Origin: Evansella caseinilytica
Lineage (GTDB): Bacteria; Bacillota; Bacilli; Bacillales; Salisediminibacteriaceae
Reading direction: 5' to 3'
DNA length: 64,000 nt
NCBI RefSeq assembly: GCF_900107275.1
Contig: NZ_FNPI01000002.1
Coordinates: 310,001-374,000, forward strand
The notes beneath the pieces are model-generated. The model did not search any database. It was not told where the DNA came from and worked only from the letters and a program-made list of their open reading frames with translations. The position numbers and the translations under genes were made by a program. Positions 9,360-17,614 of the stretch are shown here, one piece after another; position 1 is the stretch's first letter, and every line of letters begins with the position of its first letter.

Positions 9360-9388
9360 TTGATTTTCTCCAAGTAAGTTGATAAGAT
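9360..9388 (+). promoter_or_regulatory. Probable promoter of the FAD protein gene
   Basis: TTGATT at 9360-9365 and TAAGAT at 9383-9388 with a 17-base spacer, 40 bases before the ATG at 9428. Confidence 0.45.
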
Positions 9389-9427
9389 GTAACAGGTCAA
9401 AGAATACTGAACAGGAGAGGATCCAAA

Positions 9428-10900
9428 ATGGCCGAATACGATGTGATTGTTGTGGGCATGGGACCAGCAGGAATATTTACTGTATATGAATTAACGGAAA
9501 AACAGCCGGAGCTAAAAGTGCTTTTTATAGATAAAGGGCATGCGATTCATCAGCGCAGATGCCCGATTAATGAAAAGAAAATTGAAAAATGCCCGCCGCC
9601 TGCGGGAAGAAAGGACTTTGCCGGCTGCCTGCCGGCATGCTCGATCACCGCGGGTTTTGGCGGCGCCGGAGCTTATTCGGATGGAAAATTTAATATAACA
9701 ACGAATTTTGGCGGTTGGATGCAGGATTATTTGCCGCCTTCTGAAGTCCTGGAATTAATTAAATATGTGGATGCGATTAACCTAAACCATGGCGCGCCGG
9801 AGGAAAGTACCGATCCAACCACGGAACAGGTGCGTGAAATCGAAAAACGGGCAATGGGTGCCGGCTTAAAGCTGCTTCGTGCCAGTGTACGCCATCTTGG
9901 AACTGAAGTAAATCTGCAAATTCTCACGAGTATATATGAATCGTTGAAGCATCGTGCGGAAATGAGACACCGAACGGAAGTGGAAGATATTATCACGGAA
10001 GAAACGGCTGACGGGGAACGGGTTACCGGCGTCCGTTTAAAAAAGAACGGCGAGGAGATCTTTGCTGATCAGGTGGTCATTGTACCGGGACGCGACGGCT
10101 CTGAGTGGCTGGGGAGCCTTTTGAAGAAGCGCGGCTACCGAATGATTAATAATCAGGTGGATATCGGCGTACGTGTCGAAACTTCCGACGTGATTATGGA
10201 GGAGATCAACAAGCATTTATATGAAGCAAAATTTGTTTTTAATACATCCGTCGGCACAAAAGTCCGTACGTTCTGTTCCAACCCGTCGGGACATGTGGTC
10301 GTCGAAAATCACAGCGGAATCATGACGGCCAACGGTCACGCCTATAAGGATCCAAAGCTTGGCAGTGAAAACACGAACTTTGCTTTGCTTGTCTCCCACA
10401 CCTTTACTGAACCGTTTGATAAGCCGATTTCTTATGCAAAAGAAATTTCAGAACGGGCAAATGATTTATCAAGCGGATCTGTTATCGTGCAAAAATACGG
10501 GGATATTCTTAAAGGCCGCCGTTCGACGAAAAAGCGGATTGATGAAGGATTTCTTGAACCGACGCTGAAAGAAGCCGTTCCGGGAGACTTAGGCTTGGTG
10601 CTGCCATACAATACAATGAAGAGCCTGATTGAAATGATGGAAGCATTGGATCGCGTTACTCCAGGAATCGCCTCGGAGCATACGTTATTTTACGGTGTGG
10701 AAGCAAAATTCTACTCAGCCAGACCGGTGCTGACGAAGGAGTTCGAAACAGAAATCTCCGGGCTTTATGCTGGAGGTGACGGCGGCGGCGTCACTCGCGG
10801 CTTGGCGCAGGCTGGGGCAAACGGCGTCCACATTGCTCGGGCTATTTTGCGAAAGTCTACAGCGAAACAGCCAAAAAAACAGCCCGCGACAGCTTATTGA
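9428..10900 (+). CDS. NAD(P)/FAD-dependent dehydrogenase (COG2509 type)
   Basis: Length 490 aa. The N-terminal Rossmann motif VGMGPAGIFTVYEL binds FAD. The segment after it has four Cys (C45, C55, C67, C71), which may bind a metal or act in redox. FGGAGAYSDGKFN and the C-terminal GLYAGGDGGGVTRGLAQAGA complete the flavin-binding fold of uncharacterised FAD-dependent dehydrogenases. The substrate is unknown. AGGAGAGG precedes the ATG, and a promoter lies at 9360. The gene converges with the small gene at 10894, overlapping it by seven bases. Confidence 0.85.
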   Translation: MAEYDVIVVGMGPAGIFTVYELTEKQPELKVLFIDKGHAIHQRRCPINEKKIEKCPPPAGRKDFAGCLPACSITAGFGGAGAYSDGKFNITTNFGGWMQDYLPPSEVLELIKYVDAINLNHGAPEESTDPTTEQVREIEKRAMGAGLKLLRASVRHLGTEVNLQILTSIYESLKHRAEMRHRTEVEDIITEETADGERVTGVRLKKNGEEIFADQVVIVPGRDGSEWLGSLLKKRGYRMINNQVDIGVRVETSDVIMEEINKHLYEAKFVFNTSVGTKVRTFCSNPSGHVVVENHSGIMTANGHAYKDPKLGSENTNFALLVSHTFTEPFDKPISYAKEISERANDLSSGSVIVQKYGDILKGRRSTKKRIDEGFLEPTLKEAVPGDLGLVLPYNTMKSLIEMMEALDRVTPGIASEHTLFYGVEAKFYSARPVLTKEFETEISGLYAGGDGGGVTRGLAQAGANGVHIARAILRKSTAKQPKKQPATAY

Positions 10901-11091
10901 AGGATGCCCACGGACGGAAGGTTCCCGAATTCCAATGATTCAAGAATCATTTCTTCCGAATAACCTAATTGTCGTGACAAATCTTGTATTGTAGGAGAGG
11001 GCCATGCGTTTTGCTTATATCGGGCAAGGACTTCGTTGATTAAGAGTAAGATGAAATCGTGGATGGAATCACTCCGGATCAATTCGTCCAT
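10894..11091 (-). CDS. Small conserved-looking protein, 65 aa
   Basis: Reads MDELIRSDSIHDF and continues to GYSEEMILESLEFG. The product is acidic and helical, without signal or membrane segment. The ATG at 11091 follows AAAGGCGG by 11 bases; a TTG at 11097 is also in frame. Its end overlaps the end of the FAD gene on the other strand. The balanced amino acid composition argues for a real gene. No function is recognised. Confidence 0.55.
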   Translation of the reverse strand: MDELIRSDSIHDFILLLINEVLARYKQNAWPSPTIQDLSRQLGYSEEMILESLEFGNLPSVGILQ

Positions 11092-11201
11092 AAACAATCG
11101 ACCGCCTTTCCATCTTTAGTGATCTTTATCATATCATATGTTGTTGGGATATAAAGGAAAAATAATGTGGGAAATTTTAAAAATATGTGAAACGTGTATC
11201 C

Positions 11202-11238
11202 ATTCCTCTGCGGTCAACGACGCCGCAGAGGAATTTTG
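11202..11238. terminator. Perfect hairpin, probable bidirectional terminator
   Basis: ATTCCTCTGCGG and its exact complement are separated by nine bases, followed by TTTT on the + strand. It stands between the small gene at 10894-11091 and the repeats that precede dinB. Confidence 0.55.
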
Positions 11239-11366
11239 TATATGGTGAATGGAGCAACGATTCCGTGTAATGAAGAGGTGCTGTAAAAGGTTTTTTGCTG
11301 TTTGCTGCACCCTGTATGCATTAAGAGAAGCCGCTGCCACTTTGTTGAAAAAATCGCTATTCATCA

Positions 11367-11468
11367 TATATGTTCAAAAAGGCAATGGTTCCTCGCGATG
11401 CGTCGACTTCACCTATTGCTTCGTGTGTGTTCAAAAAAATAAAAAGCGATCTTTTTGAACACACACTG
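11367..11468 (+). repeat. Dispersed hairpin repeat, short copy H
   Basis: Internally deleted copy. GTTCAAAAAGGCAATGGTTC is joined almost directly to CTATTGCTTCG and the terminal palindrome. It shows that the middle modules are dispensable. Confidence 0.8.
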
Positions 11469-11564
11469 TAAAAAAGAGAACGAATGTTTGTTATAATAAA
11501 GATATTATCAAATAGCCGGTAGAGATGTGTTGTACGGAAAACGCGGCACATTATTTCATTAAAA

Positions 11565-11813
11565 GAGTCTGTTCAAAAAGGCAATGGTTCCGCACGATGC
11601 GCCGACTGCGAGAAAACCACTCACAGCCGGCTTGAAAAGAATGCATCAGCTCCACTCATTGTCTCTTCCTCTGCCAATATTGCGCTGAGGTTTATCCAAG
11701 TACCATCGCCCGCGATGGCACAATGAGACAGCTCGCAGCACCTCAGTGAAGCCGCCGGCTCATTGCTTCGTGTTTGTTCAAAAAGAGAAAAACGATCTTT
11801 TTGAACAAACACT
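11565..11813 (+). repeat. Dispersed hairpin repeat, full copy B
   Basis: Full copy. It has the 5' end TGTTCAAAAAGGCAATGG, the stem GCCGACTG/CAGCCGGC around GAGAAAACCACT, and a central module with CCATCGC/GCGATGG inside the CGCTGAGGT/ACCTCAGTG arms. CATTGCTTCG and the terminal palindrome (11770-11813) follow. It ends 72 bases before dinB. Confidence 0.9.
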
Positions 11814-11884
11814 AAAAAGGGCAACCGTGAGAACCGCTGAGTGCTGAATTTACCATTCAAAGCCTTGAAAAGGAGGAGAGGCAG

Positions 11885-13174
11885 ATGGATGCTGATGCCA
11901 AACATAAAGGAAAAATTATTTTTCACATCGATATGAACAGTTTTTACGCCTCTGTGGAAGCTGCCCACGATCCCACGCTTCGTGGCAAGCCGCTGGCCAT
12001 CGCCGGGAACGCAGAAGCGAGGAAGGGAATTGTAGTCACGGCAAGCTACGAAGCCCGCGCCAAAGGAGTAAAACCGCCGATGCCGTTATGGGAAGCACAG
12101 AAATGTTGTCCTGACCTCCTTGTTCGAGAGCCGGACTTTGACCGCTATCGTGCTGCATCGAAAAGCATGTTTCAATTGTTATATGACATTACTCCGTTGG
12201 TAGAGCCTGTTTCGATTGATGAAGGGTACATGGATGTGACGGACGTTCAAAGCGGAATGACGCCGCTGCAACTCGCAGTACATATTCAAAATCGTATCAA
12301 AAAAGAATTAAACTTGCCTTGCAGTATCGGGATCGCCCCGAATAAATTTTTAGCAAAAATGGCAAGCGATATGAAAAAGCCGATGGGGATCACCGTGCTG
12401 CGGAAACGGGAAGTTCAGCAAAAATTATGGCCGTTAAGCGCCATTGAAATGCACGGAGTAGGCAAAAAAACAGCAGAAAAGCTGAAGCGTCTCGGCATAT
12501 TTACAATTGAAGATATCGCAAAGGCAGATCCGGTTTTTTTGCAGGCAAAGTTTGGCATCAGCGGTATTCGTATGCATGAGCGGGCCAGCGGTATAGACCA
12601 CCGCCCGGTAGATCCGGAATCCGTGGCAGAATTCAAAAGTGTCGGTAATTCAGTGACCCTTCCGAAAGATGAAAATAACAGTGCTGAATTGAAAAAAGTC
12701 ATCATGAATTTATCCGATTCCGTCGGACGCAGAATTCGAAAAAAAACTGTCTATGCCGGCAATATTCAACTGACGATCCGCTACGCTGACTGGAAGACAA
12801 TTACCCGCAGCAGCAAGCTTCCCCATCCGATCAGCACGCATACGGATATTTTTGCGGCAGCCTGGAAGCTCTGGGAAAAATACTGGAACGGGGAACCGGT
12901 GCGTTTGATAGGCGTCACGGCAATGGATTTGGTAGAAAAAGGGCATGCGCATAAACAGCTCGATTTATTTACCTATGAAAAAGATGAGAAGGAAGAACGA
13001 TTAAGCACGGTTATCGACAGCCTCCGAAATAAATTTGGTGAAGGTTCCCTATTGAAAGGAATTCAAATGGGAGATGACCGCAGCGCCCAACTCCGCGACC
13101 GCAAAAAGCGGGGAACTAGCCTGGAGAAGGATTTTTTGCGTGAAGGTATTTTCAATCAATCAGACAGCGAGTAA
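11885..13174 (+). CDS. dinB: DNA polymerase IV (Y family), PolY1/YqjH
   Basis: Length 429 aa, slightly longer than B. subtilis PolY1. The order is that of a Y-family polymerase: FHIDMNSFYASVE with the first catalytic Asp near residue 18, VSIDEGYMD with the Asp-Glu pair near residue 112, helix-hairpin-helix HGVGKKTAEKL, then the little-finger domain. It carries out translesion synthesis and error-prone repair. SD GGAGGAGAGG precedes the ATG. No LexA box (GAAC-N4-GTTC) is visible upstream; the upstream DNA is repeat copy B. It is syntenic with yqjH. Confidence 0.95.
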   Translation: MDADAKHKGKIIFHIDMNSFYASVEAAHDPTLRGKPLAIAGNAEARKGIVVTASYEARAKGVKPPMPLWEAQKCCPDLLVREPDFDRYRAASKSMFQLLYDITPLVEPVSIDEGYMDVTDVQSGMTPLQLAVHIQNRIKKELNLPCSIGIAPNKFLAKMASDMKKPMGITVLRKREVQQKLWPLSAIEMHGVGKKTAEKLKRLGIFTIEDIAKADPVFLQAKFGISGIRMHERASGIDHRPVDPESVAEFKSVGNSVTLPKDENNSAELKKVIMNLSDSVGRRIRKKTVYAGNIQLTIRYADWKTITRSSKLPHPISTHTDIFAAAWKLWEKYWNGEPVRLIGVTAMDLVEKGHAHKQLDLFTYEKDEKEERLSTVIDSLRNKFGEGSLLKGIQMGDDRSAQLRDRKKRGTSLEKDFLREGIFNQSDSE

Positions 13175-13386
13175 GCGATGTCTTCTCCACATAGAGGAAT
13201 AAGTCACGAACAGGTTTGTGTTCTTGTTGCCAGAGACCGAACAAAAGCAACTGTTTCCAAAGTTAACCTCATATGTATTTGAAATGACTGACACTTATGA
13301 AGTTTGCGTCTATCAACATTCAAAGTGTAGTTTGTATTTAACTAAAGGCAATATTGAAGGAAACGTAAACAATGGAGGTGCAATTG

Positions 13387-13872
13387 ATGAAAAAAGAATT
13401 AGATAAAGCGTTAGATTTACGAAAGAGTGGAATTTACAAAGAATCTAACGAAATACTTATAAAAATGGTACAAAAGTTTCCTAATAATGCATCCATTAAC
13501 TATCAATGTGCTTGGAGTTTCGACTTATTAGGAGAAGAAAGGAAAGCAGTTCCTTTTTACGAAAATGCAATACAGTTGGGATTGTCTTCTAAGGAATTAG
13601 AAGGAGCAATAATAGGATTAGGAAGTACATATAGAACATTAGGAGAATATGCAAAATCAAAAGGGATATTTCAAAAGGGAATCGATACATTTCCAAATAA
13701 TAGGGCAATTCAAACTTTCTATTCAATGACGCTGTATAATTTGAAAGAACATAATAAAGCGATGGAGTTTTTATTGAAATGCCTTTTAGAAACGACAAAA
13801 GATACCCAAATTATAAACTATAAAAGGGCAATTGCTTTCTATTCGGATAAATTAGACGAAATTTGGGACTAA
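13387..13872 (+). CDS. Tetratricopeptide repeat protein, AT-rich gene
   Basis: Length 161 aa from the ATG at 13387, six bases after GGAGGTG; the ATG at 13372 lies inside that site and is rejected. Helical TPR pairs run through most of the chain. YKESNEILIKMVQKFPNNA and GEYAKSKGIFQKGIDTFPNN show the repeat spacing of a TPR_5-like family. It is a likely protein-binding scaffold in the cytoplasm. Codons are strongly AT-biased compared with dinB and the flagellar genes on either side, which suggests separate acquisition. Confidence 0.8.
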   Translation: MKKELDKALDLRKSGIYKESNEILIKMVQKFPNNASINYQCAWSFDLLGEERKAVPFYENAIQLGLSSKELEGAIIGLGSTYRTLGEYAKSKGIFQKGIDTFPNNRAIQTFYSMTLYNLKEHNKAMEFLLKCLLETTKDTQIINYKRAIAFYSDKLDEIWD

Positions 13873-13897
13873 CTTGTGAAATGGTTTTACAATGATA

Positions 13898-13941
13898 GGG
13901 GGTGTCTCATAAGAGTGTTTTTTCCCTTTTGAGACACCCCC
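13898..13941. terminator. Hairpin of the GTGTCTC type joined to repeat copy J
   Basis: GGGGGTGTCTCA pairs with TGAGACACCCCC around a T-rich loop. The next bases are GAAGCAATGAG, the motif that in other repeat copies follows the TTCAAAAAG palindrome. It probably ends transcription of the TPR gene. Confidence 0.7.
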
Positions 13942-14055
13942 GAAGCAATGAGCAAAGCCGCTGCATCTTTTCAAAAGCCCGATAGGAGTGGTTTTTTCCT
14001 ATCGAGCATCGTGTTTGTTATAAAAGATAAACAGCAATCTTTTTGAACAAACACG
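13942..14055 (-). repeat. Dispersed hairpin repeat, rearranged copy J
   Basis: Has GAAGCAATGAG, then an 8-bp stem CGATAGGA/TCCTATCG (13980-13987 and 13997-14004) around the family loop GTGGTTTT. The terminal palindrome (14010-14055) is now attached on the opposite side. The stem sequence differs from all other copies but pairs fully. Confidence 0.75.
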
Positions 14056-14076
14056 ATTACTTTTTACAAGAAACGT

Positions 14077-14103
14077 TAATGATTTCATGATTTCGGCCGA
14101 TAA
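14077..14103 (+). promoter_or_regulatory. Sigma-D type promoter of the YlqG-like operon
   Basis: TAAT, 15 bases, then GCCGATAA at 14096-14103. This fits the motility sigma factor consensus TAAA-N15-GCCGATAT with two mismatches (one in each box). It begins 22 bases after repeat copy J and lies 63 bases before the start at 14167. Confidence 0.65.
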
Positions 14104-14166
14104 AAATAATAGAGGAAGTGTTGAAAACGCAGTATTATAGAAAGAATCTGCCGGGGAGTGTTGAAA

Positions 14167-16581
14167 TTGGAGATAACTGGACAGCTTTTGAACATAAATA
14201 CAGCAGGTGAACGTCCCCCACAATTAAAAGAAGGCGAATCCTACCGTGTCAAAGTCGAATCTCGTCTTTCGGATCGCGAGGCAGTTATTTCGATTAGAGG
14301 GCAAGAAGTACGGGCTACTTTTTCCGGACCGATGCCAAACGAAGACCGGTTTGTTGTGCAGGTGGAAAGCCGCACAGATGACGGTATTCGTGTAAAAGCG
14401 TTGTCGTTGGAAGAGCAACACCGGCAACAGCGGTCAGAGCAAGGAAGAGTGCCGGAGCAGCAGACAATCGATCGCGTTCTCAGGGATTTAGGACAGCGGA
14501 ACCCTTCGCATGAACTGCGGCAGGCCGCCCGCCACCTGCTGGAGCAAAATATTCCACTCCGTTCGGAAACCGTGAAGGACCTGGATCGCTTTCTTGAACA
14601 GGGGAAAGGTGCAAAACATCAGCGTTTGGAAACCGTGGAAATGCTCGCTAAAAAAGGGTTGGAACCAACGGCTGCCAATTTGAGGTCCGTTCATGAAGCA
14701 TTGCACGGGAAAAATATCCACGATCAAATTCGTGATATCGATGCCGGCCGCAATCGGCAAGCAGCGGCAGAACCTCGGCATCCACAGGTGCAGCAAGAAC
14801 AGCGTGAAATCATGCCTAAGGAGCAGCAGTACCGCGAGTCAGATCGGGCGGAAAGGCAGCCGCGAAGAGAGGCGGCAGAAACAGTTCGTGCTTTGGAGCA
14901 GTTACATGCGGGAGACCGTTCTAAATGGCCGGAAGCGATACGGCAAATACAGGATGCGGTAAAAAATGAACAGCCGGAAATAAGGAAAATGGCAGCAGAC
15001 AGCTTACGTGATATTCTCCAGCTGCTGGGAAAACAACAATACAGTGATGCGAAAGACAGGATATCCCAGTTGTTACAGCAGATCCAGGGACAAGTTCAGC
15101 AGCCGCCAGCTGAGCAATCGGTTGTCAGTGACCGAAGCATGTTGGACAGTCTGCAAAAAACTGTACAAAACGAGGCGGATCTTGGTGCCGCGCTTGAGAA
15201 AATAAAGGAGAATTTATTATCTTTAACCGTGCCGAAGGAAGTAATGACTATTCTTTTGCAAGGTATGAACGATGCCGCCGACCGCCTCAGTCAAGGGCGG
15301 GAATTAAAGGCAAGGCAGGTGATGGTTGATGCCATCCAGCGGGCGGAAACGGTCTATGCTTCCATGAGCAGTCAAGTCCAGGTTGCTGATGCACGCGCTG
15401 AAGTGCAGCAATACATGACAAATGAGATGTTGCAAGCGGCCAACTTGTCTGCGAAGGATATTCTTGTTACCGAAGTAACGGAGCGCCTGGCAAAAGCCAC
15501 CGATGAATTTAAAGCGTTCCAAAGAGAGGTGACAAATCAGCTAACTCGAATCGAACATATTATCCAGCAGTTTCGCGCGCAATCCGTTCAGCAGGCGAAG
15601 CCAATGCTGGAAAATGTTATTCGGCAATTAGATAACGCATTGTTAAAAAACGATTGGCTGCTCTTTGCCGATATGAAGACGGAAAAAGCAGTGCTGCAGG
15701 CCAGCTCCCAACTTGCGGAAGCGAAAAAGCTCCTGACAAAAGGAAATCATTTTGAAGCAAGGCAAATCGTTCGGGAAGTTCAGCAAACGCTGGATAAATT
15801 ACTGTTTAAGCCGAGCAATCAAAAGATAGTCCATCAATTGGCGCAGGAAACGGAGTTGAAAGACGCGCGTCCGGGGGTTCACCGGCTCTCCGCTCAGTAC
15901 GATCAAACTTCGAGACTGTTAACCTATAATCAAGGATCTGCCCGCAATGTATTCGAAGGGGTCCGTTCTCTTGGACTCAACCGGGAAGCAGAGCTTGGTC
16001 AATTGCTGTCGGTAGGTAAAGTACCTGAGGAAATGGAGCAACGGAATTTAAAAGCTTTATTGCTGCAAACGATCCGCGCGGAGGAAGACGGTAGCAAGTT
16101 GCAGCAGCAGGCTCAGCAGTCGTTGCATCATCTAACAGGACAGCAGTTGATGAGCCGGACCGATTATCAGCAAAATATGCAAATGCTGATGTTTCAGCTG
16201 CCGCTTCTGTTAAAAGGAGCAGCTGAAAATTTACAAGTGTTTGTTAACGCAAGAAATGAATCCGGTAAGCTTGATTGGGAAAACTGCAGTCTTTATTTTT
16301 TGATTGATACAAAAAAAATGGGAGAAGTAGGAATTTCCTTAAATGTCACAGAACGCGCTCTGAATGTGACGTTAAAAAATGACGATCCGGGATTCAAAGC
16401 GAAGGTGGAGCCGCTGGCGAATAAATATTTGGACAAACTGAAGGACATTGGTTTTCATGTTCACGGGTTGCATTTTTCACCATTGACTCCTGTTCAAGAT
16501 GAAGCTGCCGGCACAAAAACGGCAGAGCTTGAAGAGCAAGTCCCGACAATGACTGCGAAAGGGTTTGATTATAAAATATGA
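14167..16581 (+). CDS. Large flagellar-associated protein, YlqG-like
   Basis: About 804 aa, far longer than the roughly 530 aa of B. subtilis YlqG, which also sits just before an FlhB-like gene. Start TTG at 14167, eight bases after GGGGAG; a GTG at 14158 is in frame but overlaps the site. An N-terminal small beta region (1-85) is followed by long Gln/Glu/Arg-rich helices. The compact C-terminal domain (about 670-790) resembles the C-terminal domain of hook-length control proteins. Its role in flagellar export is inferred from position and layout only. Confidence 0.7.
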   Translation: MEITGQLLNINTAGERPPQLKEGESYRVKVESRLSDREAVISIRGQEVRATFSGPMPNEDRFVVQVESRTDDGIRVKALSLEEQHRQQRSEQGRVPEQQTIDRVLRDLGQRNPSHELRQAARHLLEQNIPLRSETVKDLDRFLEQGKGAKHQRLETVEMLAKKGLEPTAANLRSVHEALHGKNIHDQIRDIDAGRNRQAAAEPRHPQVQQEQREIMPKEQQYRESDRAERQPRREAAETVRALEQLHAGDRSKWPEAIRQIQDAVKNEQPEIRKMAADSLRDILQLLGKQQYSDAKDRISQLLQQIQGQVQQPPAEQSVVSDRSMLDSLQKTVQNEADLGAALEKIKENLLSLTVPKEVMTILLQGMNDAADRLSQGRELKARQVMVDAIQRAETVYASMSSQVQVADARAEVQQYMTNEMLQAANLSAKDILVTEVTERLAKATDEFKAFQREVTNQLTRIEHIIQQFRAQSVQQAKPMLENVIRQLDNALLKNDWLLFADMKTEKAVLQASSQLAEAKKLLTKGNHFEARQIVREVQQTLDKLLFKPSNQKIVHQLAQETELKDARPGVHRLSAQYDQTSRLLTYNQGSARNVFEGVRSLGLNREAELGQLLSVGKVPEEMEQRNLKALLLQTIRAEEDGSKLQQQAQQSLHHLTGQQLMSRTDYQQNMQMLMFQLPLLLKGAAENLQVFVNARNESGKLDWENCSLYFLIDTKKMGEVGISLNVTERALNVTLKNDDPGFKAKVEPLANKYLDKLKDIGFHVHGLHFSPLTPVQDEAAGTKTAELEEQVPTMTAKGFDYKI

Positions 16582-16877
16582 TGGTTTCCAAGCATTTTAA
16601 TCAGATAAAGCGGCGCGAAATGAATGGTCCGTCGGCAGCAGTCATCCGCTATGATGAAAGCGCTGGAGAAGATCCGAAAGTTGTCGCTCAGGGAAAAGGC
16701 TATGTGGCGAACCAGATTTTAGCGCTTGCTAAAGAACATGACATCCCGATGGAAGAGGATGCCGGTCTGCTGGCGAATTTGCTGGATATGGATTTAGGCG
16801 ACAATATTCCGCCGCAGCTTTATTCGGTGATTGCAGAAATATTATTGCTAATCGAAGAAATGGAACGAAGCTATTAG
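16578..16877 (+). CDS. FlhB C-terminal-like export switch protein (YlqH/FlhX type)
   Basis: Length 99 aa. It corresponds to the cytoplasmic tail of FlhB without the membrane part: AAVIRYDESAGEDPKVVAQG, then helices with DAGLLANLLDMDLGDNIP. The autocleavage motif NPTH of true FlhB is absent; the aligned place reads NGPSAAV. Such short proteins can substitute for the FlhB tail in substrate switching (family knowledge). Its ATG overlaps the stop of the preceding gene (ATGA), so the two are translationally coupled. Confidence 0.85.
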   Translation: MMVSKHFNQIKRREMNGPSAAVIRYDESAGEDPKVVAQGKGYVANQILALAKEHDIPMEEDAGLLANLLDMDLGDNIPPQLYSVIAEILLLIEEMERSY

Positions 16878-16879
16878 CT

Positions 16880-16920
16880 CGTGTTCAAAAAGAGAAAAAA
16901 CGATCTTTTTGAACAATTAC
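16880..16920 (+). repeat. Terminal hairpin of the dispersed repeat, copy I
   Basis: Only the 5' end and terminal palindrome remain (TTCAAAAAG...CTTTTTGAACAATTAC). It begins three bases after the FlhB-like stop codon and can serve as its terminator. From AGAGAAAAAACG onward it is identical to the end of copy C. Confidence 0.75.
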
Positions 16921-16925
16921 TATTT

Positions 16926-17071
16926 AGAGGGTGTTTAAAAAGGCAATGGTTTCGCTCGATGCGCCGACTGCGAGAAAACCACTCACAGTCGGCTTGAAAG
17001 AATGCATCGGCTTCACTCATTGCTTCGTAATTGTTCAAAAAGAGAAAAAACGATCTTTTTGAACAATTACT
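16926..17071 (+). repeat. Dispersed hairpin repeat, copy C
   Basis: Copy without the central module. It has the perfect stem GCCGACTG/CAGTCGGC (16963-16970 and 16986-16993), then GCATCGGCTTCACTCATTG and a terminal palindrome. It ends three bases before the -35 element of the fliS promoter. Confidence 0.85.
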
Positions 17072-17073
17072 AT

Positions 17074-17099
17074 TAAAACATGATTTTTTCTGCCGATAA
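17074..17099 (+). promoter_or_regulatory. Sigma-D type promoter of fliS-flagellin
   Basis: TAAA at 17074-17077, 14 bases, GCCGATAA at 17092-17099. This is a near-perfect match to the motility sigma factor consensus TAAA-N15-GCCGATAT. Confidence 0.8.
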
Positions 17100-17183
17100 A
17101 ACAAGTAAAGACATGGATGTGACAAAATTCGAGAATATTTACAAGGATGTAGGCACGGTTCTCGATGGTGGAGGTGAATAAGC

Positions 17184-17597
17184 ATGATTTCTAAGGAGGC
17201 ATTACACAAAAAATCGCCTCAGGAGATAACCGGACTTTTATACGAAGCATGTCTCACTAATTTAGAAGATGCTCAAGTTGCCGTTAAAAACAAAGACTAT
17301 GTAAAAGCAAATGGTCACTTACAAAAAGCCGGGGATATCGTTCACCGATTAGGTGCAGGAATTAATTACGAGGCCGGCATCATCGCGGATCAACTGGACG
17401 CTGTATACAACTATATGGCTGATCGGATCGTCGAAGCAAATATTACAAAGGATGCCGCAATCATTGATGATGTCATCCGCCATTTAGAAACAATCACCTC
17501 GGCCTGGCAGGAAGCGATGAAGGAAAATCAAGATAAACAAACAAAAGAAGTGAAACAAAAAGTAAATCTTTATGAACAAAATTCGATGTACGAGTAG
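17184..17597 (+). CDS. fliS: FliS, flagellin export chaperone
   Basis: Length 137 aa, helical bundle. The family features are SPQEITGLLYEACLTNLEDA near the N terminus and the central AGDIVHRLGAGINYE helix. FliS caps the C terminus of unfolded flagellin and brings it to the export gate. The protein has a long charged C-terminal tail. SD GGAGGTG precedes the ATG at 17184. The gene is driven by the sigma-D promoter at 17074. The flagellin gene follows 17 bases later, so chaperone and client are co-transcribed. Confidence 0.9.
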   Translation: MISKEALHKKSPQEITGLLYEACLTNLEDAQVAVKNKDYVKANGHLQKAGDIVHRLGAGINYEAGIIADQLDAVYNYMADRIVEANITKDAAIIDDVIRHLETITSAWQEAMKENQDKQTKEVKQKVNLYEQNSMYE

Positions 17598-17614
17598 AGG
17601 GGAGAAACAAAGTA

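Noticed and set aside
11814-11884. LexA (SOS) box before dinB
   Set aside because: No GAAC-N4-GTTC in the upstream DNA. TGAACATGTTCA at 38084 has only two bases between the arms and belongs to another operon.
13218-13406. 62-codon frame upstream of the TPR gene
   Set aside because: Starts with GTG without a clear ribosome site, overlaps the true TPR start region and its product resembles no family.
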